A stretch of DNA of 64,000 nt from JAOUEA01 sp963825635. Lineage in GTDB: Bacteria > Actinomycetota > UBA4738 > HRBIN12. This document shows, one piece after another, positions 45,174-52,444 of this stretch. The stretch lies in the NCBI GenBank assembly GCA_963825635.1, contig CAWGTU010000003.1, positions 434,001 through 498,000 of the forward strand, read 5' to 3'. The notes beneath the pieces are model-generated. The model made no database searches, was not told the origin of the DNA, and worked only from the letters and a program-made list of their open reading frames with translations. Each line of letters starts with the position of its first letter. Within the stretch, counting starts at the first letter, position 1. The position numbers were made by a program, and so were the translations under genes.

Positions 45174-45878
45174 TCAGGTCGTCGGAACGGTCGTCGCCAC
45201 CGGCGCCGCCGCAGGCCGCCCCGCCCGAAGGAACCCGAGGAACATGACGCTGATCCCCGTCGCAAGGGCCACGGAGAAGGCGGCGAGGAGGCCCAGGGCG
45301 GCGAACGCCGACCCGAAGCCCGCGATCACGGTCGCACCGAGGGCGATCAGCAGCGTGCCGACGAACCGATCCCGCAGCTCAGGCCGGCCCCTCATGCGCC
45401 ACGCCGACCAGAGCGCCCCGCCGAGCAACACGAGGTAGGAGGGGATCGAGATCAGCTGCGGCAACCGGTGCGCCGGAGACCCGTCGCCGAACACGTGCTT
45501 GCCCGACGGCAGATCCTCGGCGAGCGCCGCGGCGTCGAACGTGGCGCCGCGCAGCACCGAGACCGTGTACGCCGTCAGGAACACCAGCAGGATCCAGATC
45601 GCGGCCTGCGCGGTGCGGTTGCGCACGAGAAGCATCAACTCGCCACCCGCGAGGAACGGAACGTTGAGCACGGCCCCGAGCGCCCAGTAGAGCCGGAACT
45701 CCCCGGTCGTCCAGCCCTCGGCGACACCGAACACCACGGCGAGCGAGGCGGCCGCGTACATCGCGAGCGAGATCGCCCATGCGAGCTGGGAGGGGCGGCG
45801 CCTGGTCACGTACTGCTTCGCGACGAGGCCGGCGAAGACGGCGGCGACCACGGCCGCGACCAGCGGGAACACCCACAT
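45174..45878 (-). CDS. Seven-helix membrane protein (unknown)
   Basis: Hydrophobic protein of about 234 residues with roughly seven membrane helices. An extracytoplasmic loop contains FGDGSPAHRLPQ. The ATG at 45878 is chosen because GAGGG precedes it; a GTG at 45899 and an ATG at 45890 are alternatives. It ends seven bases from the anti-sigma stop, converging. No family is recognised, and no catalytic residues stand out. Confidence 0.65.
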   Translation of the reverse strand: MWVFPLVAAVVAAVFAGLVAKQYVTRRRPSQLAWAISLAMYAAASLAVVFGVAEGWTTGEFRLYWALGAVLNVPFLAGGELMLLVRNRTAQAAIWILLVFLTAYTVSVLRGATFDAAALAEDLPSGKHVFGDGSPAHRLPQLISIPSYLVLLGGALWSAWRMRGRPELRDRFVGTLLIALGATVIAGFGSAFAALGLLAAFSVALATGISVMFLGFLRAGRPAAAPVATTVPTT

Positions 45879-45930
45879 GGCCCTCAGCATACGGGTCACG
45901 CAGCGCGCGCCTTCTCCGGCGCCCGATGCC

Positions 45931-45936
45931 TACGAT
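45931..45936 (+). promoter_or_regulatory. Putative -10 element, leaderless start
   Basis: TACGAT lies six bases before the GTG of the TIM-barrel gene, and no Shine-Dalgarno is present. The spacing would start transcription at or near the start codon. Confidence 0.45.
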
Positions 45937-45942
45937 GGTGGC

Positions 45943-46767
45943 GTGCGTGTGTCCGGATTGCTCTTCTCGTCGGCGGCCTTCTTCGCGAGGCCGCTCGCCA
46001 ACACGTTCCGCATCGTGGCCGAGACCGGGTTCACGGGGGTCGAGGTCATGGTCACGAAGGATCCGGCCAGCCAGGACCCGGCACGCATGCGGGCCCTGGC
46101 CGACGAGCACGGCCTCACGATCGGGGCGATCCACGCCCCGTCGCTGCTGGTGACGAGGAAGGTGTGGGGCACCGATCCGATCGGCAAGATCGACCGGGCG
46201 ATCCGGGTGGCCGAGCAGGCCCAGGTGCCCGTCGTGGTGATGCACCCGCCGTTCCGATGGCAACGTCCGTACCGTCGCTGGCTCGTGGACGAGCTCCCGG
46301 TCCTCGAGGCCCGTACCGGGGTGATCGTGGCGATCGAGAACATGTTCCCCGTGCGCATGGGCCGTCGCAGCGTGACCTTCCACTCGAACCAGGACCTCGA
46401 CGAGCTCGAGGGCCTGCCGCACCTGGTGCTCGACACGAGCCACGCCGCGGTCGCCGGGCACGACCTGATCGATGTGCGCAGGCGTTTCGGGGAGCGGCTC
46501 AGCCACGTGCATCTCTCCGACAACGCAGGCAAGGGGTGGGATTCGCACCTGCCGCCCGGCGAGGGCGTACTGGATCTCGACGCATTCTGTGACGACCTCA
46601 TGGAGAGCGGGTTCGCGGGGGCGGTCTCGCTCGAGGTCGATCTGCGCACGCACCTCACCGATCCGGTCCGCCTGCGCGAGGTCATGGTCGAGATGCGGGA
46701 GCGGGCCGAGCGGGCGCTCGGCATCGGTGTATCGGACCGCGCCGGGCGCGACGGCGAGGCCTGCTAG
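45943..46767 (+). CDS. Sugar phosphate isomerase/epimerase-type TIM barrel protein
   Basis: Xylose-isomerase-like TIM barrel, 274 residues. Metal-site elements are visible: AIENMFP (glutamate after strand 5), LVLDTSHAAVAG (aspartate and histidine), LSHVHLSDNAG and the late AVSLEVDL glutamate. The N-terminal FTGVEVMV strand carries the early glutamate. The substrate is unknown; endonuclease IV-like or sugar epimerase activities share this fold. The GTG at 45943 is chosen because longer readings run through the promoter. Divergent from the seven-helix gene. Confidence 0.82.
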   Translation: MRVSGLLFSSAAFFARPLANTFRIVAETGFTGVEVMVTKDPASQDPARMRALADEHGLTIGAIHAPSLLVTRKVWGTDPIGKIDRAIRVAEQAQVPVVVMHPPFRWQRPYRRWLVDELPVLEARTGVIVAIENMFPVRMGRRSVTFHSNQDLDELEGLPHLVLDTSHAAVAGHDLIDVRRRFGERLSHVHLSDNAGKGWDSHLPPGEGVLDLDAFCDDLMESGFAGAVSLEVDLRTHLTDPVRLREVMVEMRERAERALGIGVSDRAGRDGEAC

Positions 46768-46779
46768 CCTGCCGCCCCC

Positions 46780-46971
46780 ATGCGCCGACAGACCCTGATC
46801 ATGATCGTCGTGCTGTTGCTGCTGATCGGCGGGGCCGCGGTCGCCCAGCTCGTGATCGTGAGCGGAGGCGGCGATCCCTTCCCGGGTCCCGCGAGTCCCG
46901 GGCAGCTGCCCAGTTCCTCGGCCGATTCCTCCGCCGGTTCCTCGGCCCCACCGAGCGCGTCGGCTCCCTAG
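46780..46971 (+). CDS. Small exported or membrane-anchored Ser/Pro-rich protein
   Basis: 63 residues: MRRQTL followed by a strong hydrophobic segment (about 7-28), then a Gly, Ser and Pro-rich tail. This is a signal-anchor pattern with no cysteine for lipidation. It follows the TIM-barrel gene by 12 bases, with TAGCCT nine bases before the ATG. The stop abuts the stop of the convergent SAM-hydrolase gene. Function unknown; it could be a small surface peptide. Confidence 0.5.
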   Translation: MRRQTLIMIVVLLLLIGGAAVAQLVIVSGGGDPFPGPASPGQLPSSSADSSAGSSAPPSASAP

Positions 46972-47757
46972 TCACTCGAGCACGACGGCGCTGCCCGCCT
47001 TCAGGCTCAGCGCCTGCGCGGCGCTGCCGTGGTTCACCACGAGGGCCAGGTACCCCTGCGAGTCGACGATCGCGGCGAGCTCGCCCTCGGGCACGTCGGC
47101 GAAGATGCCCACCAGCGGCAGCGTTCGCCCGGAAACGGTGAACGGGGGCCCGATCCCGGCGGCCTCCAGGTCGGTCGGTCGCGCGCTCAGCTGCACGTTG
47201 CCGAACGCGTCGACCTCGATCACGCGGGTGCCGACCGCGCCGGGCGTCACCATCGCGCCGGGCATCTCCACGATCCGCAGCTCGCCCACCTCGACCGCCG
47301 GCCCGACGTGCTCGAGCGCGGATCCGGTAGCCAGGTGAGCGGCGGCGGGGGCGAACACGTCGCGTCCGTGGAACGTCTTCGACACCGGCGAGAGCATCAC
47401 GCGCTCGTCCTCGATCGCGGCGGCGGCCTCGGCGCCGCCGAGGGTCTCCCACGCGAGGGAGAGCAGGCCGTTGTCCGGACCCACGAGTAGTGCCCCGGCC
47501 GCGGTCCGCACCGCGATCGAACGGCGTTCCGAGCCGACGCCGGGGTCGACCACGGCGACGTAGACCGCGTCGTCGGGCATGTACGGGGTCGCCCGCGAGA
47601 TCGTCAGCGCGCCGCGCAGCACGTCCTGGCGCGGCACGGCGTGGGTGAGGTCGATGATGCGCGCCTCGGGCGCGATGCGAGCGATCACGCCGTGACAGAC
47701 ACCCACGAACACGTCCGACAACCCGTAGTCGGTGCAGAAGACGATCGGCCTCGTCAT
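46972..47757 (-). CDS. S-adenosyl-L-methionine hydroxide adenosyltransferase (DUF62 / SAM hydrolase)
   Basis: Enzyme of the fluorinase-like DUF62 family that hydrolyses SAM to adenosine and methionine, 261 residues. Conserved elements: FCTDYGLSDVFVG at the N-terminus, DLTHAVPRQDV, VVDPGVGSERR, GPDNGLLSLA and KTFHGRDVFAPAAAHLA; the C-terminal domain has VIEVDAFGNVQL. The Asp, Arg and His residues (in VDPGVGSERR and FHGRD) that separate hydroxide adenosyltransferases from halogenases are present. The ATG at 47757 follows shadow sequence. Its stop side converges with the small Ser/Pro gene; it is translationally coupled to the upstream hydrolase by ATGA. Confidence 0.92.
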   Translation of the reverse strand: MTRPIVFCTDYGLSDVFVGVCHGVIARIAPEARIIDLTHAVPRQDVLRGALTISRATPYMPDDAVYVAVVDPGVGSERRSIAVRTAAGALLVGPDNGLLSLAWETLGGAEAAAAIEDERVMLSPVSKTFHGRDVFAPAAAHLATGSALEHVGPAVEVGELRIVEMPGAMVTPGAVGTRVIEVDAFGNVQLSARPTDLEAAGIGPPFTVSGRTLPLVGIFADVPEGELAAIVDSQGYLALVVNHGSAAQALSLKAGSAVVLE

Positions 47758-48530
47758 GCGCCTCCCTCGGTCGGTGCCTGCACGGGCAGGAACTGCGCGA
47801 GCCACACCGAGAGCAACCTTCGCACGTTCGGACCCTGGTTGCCGTCGAGCAGCTCCGTCCCGTGATCGTCGGAGGGCACGATCTCCACCCGCTTGGGTGG
47901 CACGCTGAGGTCGTACATGCGTTGCGCGTCGTCGGCGGCCGTCACATCGCCGTTGCCGGCGATGAAGAGCTTCGCCGAGGTGGCCGCCACGAGCGTCTCC
48001 GGCGCCACCACGAGCCCACCGATCGCCATCGGGGCGGAGAGCGTCGCGACTGCCCCGATGCGCGCGCCCGGCTGCGCGGCGGCCACCAGGGCCGCGGTGC
48101 CTCCCATGCTGGCCCCGATCACCGCGACCCGAGGGATGCCCGTCGATCGCAGGTACCGCACCGCCGCCTGCACGTCGCGCCAGAGCACCGCGAGGTCGGT
48201 CTCTCCGCCCGAACACCCCGCGTCGCCGCCAGGACAGTAGCCGCGGAAGTTGAACGTGAGCGTGCGGTACCCCTCGTCGGCGAGGGCCTCGGCTTCCTCG
48301 AACCACGAGGACTGGTCGGCGGGCTGCATATGCGCCAGCACGACGCCGGCCGACGCCCCCTCGGCCTCGAAGATCCGGCCCTCGAGCTCGACGCCGCCGG
48401 ACGCCGTGAAGCTGACCGGACGCGAGCCCGACGACGGTGGAGGCGACGACGGACCGCAGGCCGAGAGCGCGAAGACCGCGGCCGCGATCGCGGCCGAGGA
48501 CCGGACGAACCGGAACCGTGGCGCGCGCAC
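47754..48530 (-). CDS. Alpha/beta hydrolase lipoprotein
   Basis: Exported lipoprotein of about 258 residues. VRAPRFRFVRSS then a hydrophobic stretch ends at the lipobox FALSAC. The mature protein is an alpha/beta hydrolase: oxyanion region LAHMQPADQSS, nucleophile elbow IGASMGGTAALV, late aspartate in GNGDVTAADD, and the histidine in DDHGTELL. The open frame begins at 48662, but its first 44 codons overlap the bS22 gene in another frame; the GTG at 48530 gives a proper signal peptide. Substrate unknown; dienelactone-hydrolase-like esterase is one option. Confidence 0.82.
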   Translation of the reverse strand: MRAPRFRFVRSSAAIAAAVFALSACGPSSPPPSSGSRPVSFTASGGVELEGRIFEAEGASAGVVLAHMQPADQSSWFEEAEALADEGYRTLTFNFRGYCPGGDAGCSGGETDLAVLWRDVQAAVRYLRSTGIPRVAVIGASMGGTAALVAAAQPGARIGAVATLSAPMAIGGLVVAPETLVAATSAKLFIAGNGDVTAADDAQRMYDLSVPPKRVEIVPSDDHGTELLDGNQGPNVRRLLSVWLAQFLPVQAPTEGGA

Positions 48531-48544
48531 GAGCGTGCTCGCGC

Positions 48545-48646
48545 TTACTTGCCCAGCTTCATGCGCTGGTGCCGCGTGCGCTTCAGAAGCTTCTTGTGCT
48601 TCTTCTTGCGCATCTTCTTGCGGCGCTTCTTGATCAGCGACGGCAA
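48545..48646 (-). CDS. Small ribosomal protein bS22 (COX24/AURKAIP1-type basic peptide)
   Basis: 33-residue, extremely basic peptide with a TTG start at 48646 and TAA stop. The core IKKRRKKMRKKKHKKLLKRT is the hallmark of the actinobacterial COX24/AURKAIP1-domain protein that has been seen in mycobacterial ribosomes as bS22. An AGGG precedes the TTG. In Mycobacterium this gene sits near the excisionase-type HTH gene and proC (from memory, Rv0500B), and the same HTH type lies nearby here. It is too short for most gene finders and lies in the N-terminal open frame of the hydrolase. Confidence 0.88.
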   Translation of the reverse strand: MPSLIKKRRKKMRKKKHKKLLKRTRHQRMKLGK

Positions 48647-48658
48647 GCGGTGACCCTT

Positions 48659-49570
48659 TCACTCGGTTCCGAAGAGGTTCCGGAGGTCGACGCGCTTCAC
48701 GCGGAAGCTGTCCTCCAGACGAACGGAGCCCAGTCTAAGCGCTTTCGGCGGCTCTGCCACGGGCGAGATCAGCCGCAGGCCCTGGTCCTCGGGCACGTAC
48801 TCGAGGTAGCCGAGCCCGGTGAAGCCACCGGCGCCGTCGGACAGGCCCACGAGCAGACGGTCGAGCTCGTGCAGGTCGAACAGCGGCGGCAGGGTGGGCA
48901 TGAACACCGTGGGCTTCACCCGGAAGCGCTGGAGGTCACCCTCGAAGTAGGCCGCCATCGCCCGTTCCCGCTGCTCGGACCGCTGATCCACGCTCGTGGC
49001 CACCACGTTCGGATGCACCGGGAGGGTGACGAGATCCACGCCGAAGAACCGCTGGATCACGCCGAGCACCGGTTCCAGCTCCTCGCCTCGCTGCAGCCCG
49101 ACGACGAGGTCGGGCTCGAGCATGTCGACCTTGTAGTACTTCACGAGCTGGCCCCAGATGCCACTCACCATGGCGCTGGTGTCGACGACGATCAGGTCGG
49201 CGCCCTCGGCCCTTCCCCGGTCGCGGAGGCGAGCGAGCGCCCCGACGAGCGGGAGCACGTGCCCCTGGGGGCTGGTCGAGCCGACGAACCCGAGCGCGTC
49301 GGCGGTCGAGAGGCGATCGAGCGTGAGATCGTCGGGCTCGCGCACGTGCTTCAGACCGACGGTCGCCGGCGGCCCCACGGTCTTCTGCGCCACGTCGGCA
49401 TCGAGGTAGGCGACCGTGCGACCCTGCCGCAGCGCGAACGCCGCGGTGGCCCGTGCCAGCGTGCTCTTGCCGGCGTCCAGGCCGCCGACGAACAGCACGG
49501 TGCGTGCCTCGCGGGCGGCCCGATCGACGAGCCGGTCGTGCTCGTTCACTGCGCCCCCTCCGTTCTCCAC
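48659..49570 (-). CDS. Clp1/Nol9-type P-loop kinase (predicted polynucleotide 5'-kinase family)
   Basis: P-loop protein, 303 residues. Walker A is GGLDAGKSTLARATAAFA, then VAYLDADVAQKTVGPPATVG, which is typical of the CLP1_P family that phosphorylates RNA 5' ends in eukaryotes and archaea. LIVVDTSAMVSG is the Walker B region. The C-terminal half is a beta-rich domain (GLGYLEYVPEDQGLRLISP). The bacterial role is not known to me. It sits 12 bases upstream of the bS22 gene on the same strand. The start could be the first codon or GTG at VNEHDRL. Confidence 0.78.
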   Translation of the reverse strand: MENGGGAVNEHDRLVDRAAREARTVLFVGGLDAGKSTLARATAAFALRQGRTVAYLDADVAQKTVGPPATVGLKHVREPDDLTLDRLSTADALGFVGSTSPQGHVLPLVGALARLRDRGRAEGADLIVVDTSAMVSGIWGQLVKYYKVDMLEPDLVVGLQRGEELEPVLGVIQRFFGVDLVTLPVHPNVVATSVDQRSEQRERAMAAYFEGDLQRFRVKPTVFMPTLPPLFDLHELDRLLVGLSDGAGGFTGLGYLEYVPEDQGLRLISPVAEPPKALRLGSVRLEDSFRVKRVDLRNLFGTE

Positions 49571-49620
49571 GGAGGTCGGCTGAGCGCGCGTGCGCGGGAG
49601 CGGTGTCGTGTCCGCCGGAC

Positions 49621-49818
49621 TCAGCCGGCCTCGGTGTACCGCTCCGTCAGGTAGGTGTCGACGTCCTCGGAACGGAGCCGGTAGCTCCGGCCCACCCTCA
49701 CGGCGGGCATCTCTCCTGTCTTGATCATGCGGTAGACGGTCATCCTGGATACGCGCAACAGGTCTGCGACCTCGTTGACGGTCTTCAGCCGAGCCTCGGT
49801 GAAGGGTTCTCGCTTCAC
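49621..49818 (-). CDS. Excisionase-type HTH DNA-binding protein
   Basis: 65-residue winged-helix protein of the excisionase/MerR-like group. The HTH reads TVNEVADLLRVSRMTVYRMI, followed by the wing KTGEMPAVRVGRSYRL. The GTG at 49818 is used; an open frame continues upstream through the phosphatase-like gene but is a shadow there. Similar single-domain genes accompany bS22 and proC in actinomycetes (Rv0500A in Mycobacterium, from memory). No phage genes are nearby, so it is a chromosomal regulator and not a mobile-element excisionase. Confidence 0.85.
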   Translation of the reverse strand: MKREPFTEARLKTVNEVADLLRVSRMTVYRMIKTGEMPAVRVGRSYRLRSEDVDTYLTERYTEAG

Positions 49819-49922
49819 GATGGCGGAATCATAGGGGGTGGACCGCCCCGCTGGATACCCCTCGGTGCGGAACCCCAGGTCAGCCACGGTGTGGGCGTCT
49901 GATGGTGGGGTTGGAACGCGAT

Positions 49923-50748
49923 TCAGAACCGTGAGGCGATCGCCTGGAAGCAGGGCCAGTACGCGTCCGGCTCGACGTGATCGTCCATCACCACGACGAC
50001 GTCCGTCCGCCCCTGCGCCTTGCCCACGATGAGCGCCGGGTCGTTCACGTCCGCGATCGAGAGGGTCTCGACCCCGGCCTCGATCGCCGCCCCCGCGAAG
50101 CCGTGATCGGCCACGACGAGATCGGGCCGCTCCTCGTCGAGCATGCGCCGCATCGCGTCGGGCCGGTGGGTGTGACGCGGCTCCCGTCCGTCGGTGAGCA
50201 TCGCCACGCCGCCCCAGTGGTCGACGAACCAGTCGTGGGCGAGGTGCGGGTCCCGCCACCGCTCCCCGTTCGCGAGACTCAGCACCTCGGCGCCGCGCTC
50301 GGTCAGCAGCCGGTCGATCGCGTGGTAGAGCAGCGCGAGGCCGACGGGGTGTCCGGTCGCGAGCACGACGCGCTGCGCGGTCGGTCGCGGCACGGGCGAG
50401 CCGCTCCCCCATCGCCTCGCACGCCTCGACGATCGGCTCGGGCGCGATCTCGACCGGCCCGTACCGCGCCTCGTGGTCGATCGGCACGCCGGCGCCCTCG
50501 GCGACCAGGTCGAGGATGCCGTCGATGTCGAACGCCCCAGGGAGCCCCGAGAGTCCGAAGAGCTTGTCGGGGTCGCCGTCGATCAACATCAGGGCGTTGG
50601 CACGCACGTTGTCGAGCGGATGCGTGGCGGTGCCGGCGACGTCGCCGTCGAGCAACGCGACGGCCAACTCGTCGCGATCGTGGGGTCGTGGCGTCCATCG
50701 CTCATCGAGCGAAGGAAGCCGGGCAACGTGGCGTCCGATAACGTCCAT
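49923..50748 (-). CDS. Phosphatase-like conserved actinobacterial protein, frameshifted
   Basis: Two frames join. From 50748 the N-terminal half includes THPLDNVRANALMLIDGDPD and FGLSGLPGAFDIDGIL, up to EACEAMGERLA. From about 50393 the C-terminal half begins VVLATGHPVGLALLYHAIDR and ends at 49923. Removing one base in the GGG run at 50394-50396 restores a single protein of about 274 residues. It resembles a group annotated as phosphatase in actinomycetes near proC; activity is unproven and no classical catalytic motif is certain. Divergent from the SDR gene with 55 bases between them. Confidence 0.65.
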
Positions 50749-50803
50749 GCATGGTCGATGCTAGAGGAGCTCACTCGTGTCGCCCGCCCTGCAGGAGCGT
50801 TCC

Positions 50804-51599
50804 ATGGAGCTGAAGGGTGCCGTCGTGGTCGTCACCGGTGCCTCGGCCGGGATCGGCGAGGCGACCGCGGTGGCCTTCGCGAAGCGGGGCGCACGCGTCG
50901 TGCTGACCGCCCGTCGGCTGGAGCGCCTCGAAAGCGCTCTCCCACCGGATCGAAAGGGCCGGCGGTTCGTCGTTTGCGCTGCGGATCGACGTGACCGAGC
51001 CCCGTGAGGTCGCGGGACTGCCCGCGGTCGTGCGCGAGGTCTACGGGCGCCACGCCGACGTGCTCGTGAACAACGCGGGCGTCCCGGGCGGCGGCGCGAT
51101 CCAGGACCTCTCCTACGACCGGATCCGCGACGTCGTCGAAGTCAACCTGCTCGGGGTGCTGTACGGGATGCGGGCGTTCCTGCCCGAGATGCTGCGCACG
51201 GGTCGGGGCCACATCGTGAACGTGGCGTCGCTCGCCGGCAGATTCGCGACCCCCGGCACCGGCCTGTACTCGGCGACCAAGCACGCGGTGGTCGCGGCGA
51301 GCGAGTCGGCGAACTACGACGCCGAGTCCCGCGGGGTGCACGTGACCGCGGTGAACCCGGGATTCGTGGCGACGGAAGCCTTCCCACAGGACGATCTGCC
51401 CACGTGGGCGGTGATGTCGGCCGATCGCATCGCGGACGCGATCGTGAAGGTGGTCCGCGAGGGCATCGCTCCCGAGTACGCCGTGCCCCGCTGGGTCTCG
51501 CCGTTCCAAGCCTTCCGCGTGCTCACGCCCCCGCTGTACCGTTGGGGGGTGCGCCAGGCGCGACGGACAGGCGTGCGAGCGACGCAGGCGAAGCGATGA
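50804..51599 (+). CDS. Short-chain dehydrogenase/reductase, frameshifted
   Basis: Classical SDR of about 264 residues. The cofactor motif TGASAGIGEATA is in the frame from the ATG at 50804, which has AGGAG upstream. From about 50960 the frame changes to the one carrying ADVLVNNAGVPGGGAI, the catalytic serine region NVASLAGRF and YSATKHAVV (Tyr and Lys). Removing one base in the AAAGGG tract near 50954-50960 restores continuity. Substrate unknown. The stop overlaps clpS as ATGA. Confidence 0.82.
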
Positions 51600-51895
51600 C
51601 GAGCGCGAGCACCGCACCGGTCGAGATCGGTCGTCCCGAGACGGTCGAGGACATCGAACCCGACGTGCCCTGGATCGTGATCGTCTGGAACGACCCGATC
51701 AACCTGATGACGTACGTGACGTGGGTCTTCCAGAAGCTGTTCGGCTACTCGCGGGCGAAGGCGGAGAAGCTGATGTGGGACGTGCACACGAAGGGCAGAG
51801 CCGTGGTGTCGAACGGCACGCGTGACGAGGCCGAGCGCGACGTCGCCCGCCTGCACGCGTACGGGCTCTGGGCGACGATGCAGAAGGACCGCTAG
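51596..51895 (+). CDS. clpS: ATP-dependent Clp protease adaptor ClpS
   Basis: N-end-rule adaptor that delivers substrates to ClpAP/ClpCP, 99 residues. Signature regions: VIVWNDPINLMTYVTWVFQ and LMWDVHTKGRAVVSNGTRDEA. The ATG at 51596 overlaps the SDR stop. It is followed directly by DUF2017, a conserved actinobacterial arrangement. Confidence 0.94.
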   Translation: MTSASTAPVEIGRPETVEDIEPDVPWIVIVWNDPINLMTYVTWVFQKLFGYSRAKAEKLMWDVHTKGRAVVSNGTRDEAERDVARLHAYGLWATMQKDR

Positions 51896-52408
51896 GTGCG
51901 TCGGCGCAAGGGGCCGGTGCAGCGCACGGGGCCCGGTCGGTTCGCGGTGCGCCTCTCCGACGGGGAGCGAGACGCCGTGCGCACGTTCACGTCGCAGCTG
52001 CGGGTGCTGCTGACGTCGGAGAGCCCCTCGAGCGACCCGGCCGTGGCTCGCCTCTTCCCACCGGCGCTGCCCGACGACGACGTGCTCGGCAACCTGGAGT
52101 ACGAGCAGCAGCACGGCGACGAGCTGCTGCTCGGCAAGCTGGAGGCCCTCGATACCGTCGACCGCACCCTCGACGAACGGGAGCTCACGGAGGATGAGCT
52201 GATGGCCTGGCTCGGGTCGCTCAACTCGATCCGTCTCGTGGTCGGCACGAGGCTCGGGGTGACCGAGGAGACGACCGAGAAGGACTTCGCCGGCGACGAG
52301 CAGGGCGGCGAGATGTTCGCGCTCTACGGCTACCTGACGTGGCTCGAGGGTTGGGTGATCCAGGCCCTCGACCAGGAGCTCACCACCGACGATGCGGCCG
52401 ACGCCTAA
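51896..52408 (+). CDS. DUF2017 family protein
   Basis: 170-residue, acidic helical protein of the DUF2017 family, whose genes regularly follow clpS in actinomycetes. The GTG start directly abuts the clpS stop. Features: an N-terminal GRFAVRLSDGERDAVRTFTS, and a C-terminal GYLTWLEGWVIQALD helix. A role in Clp-dependent proteolysis is guessed from the neighbourhood only. Confidence 0.82.
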   Translation: MRRRKGPVQRTGPGRFAVRLSDGERDAVRTFTSQLRVLLTSESPSSDPAVARLFPPALPDDDVLGNLEYEQQHGDELLLGKLEALDTVDRTLDERELTEDELMAWLGSLNSIRLVVGTRLGVTEETTEKDFAGDEQGGEMFALYGYLTWLEGWVIQALDQELTTDDAADA

Positions 52409-52444
52409 GTAATCTGTTCCAGAGTAGTCGAACGGCTGGAGCGA

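Noticed and set aside
47754..48662. Hydrolase with a long Ala/Glu-rich N-terminus
   Set aside because: That segment is the bS22 gene read in another frame; a proper lipoprotein signal starts at 48530.
49621..49818. Phage excisionase marking a mobile element
   Set aside because: No integrase, attachment repeats or phage genes; the neighbourhood is chromosomal and resembles other actinomycetes.
49621..50748. A phosphatase-HTH fusion protein
   Set aside because: The open frame exists only because of the frameshift; its middle part is non-homologous shadow and the phosphatase C-terminus is in another frame.
52409..52444. Intrinsic terminator between DUF2017 and pyk
   Set aside because: No stable stem followed by T-run could be seen.
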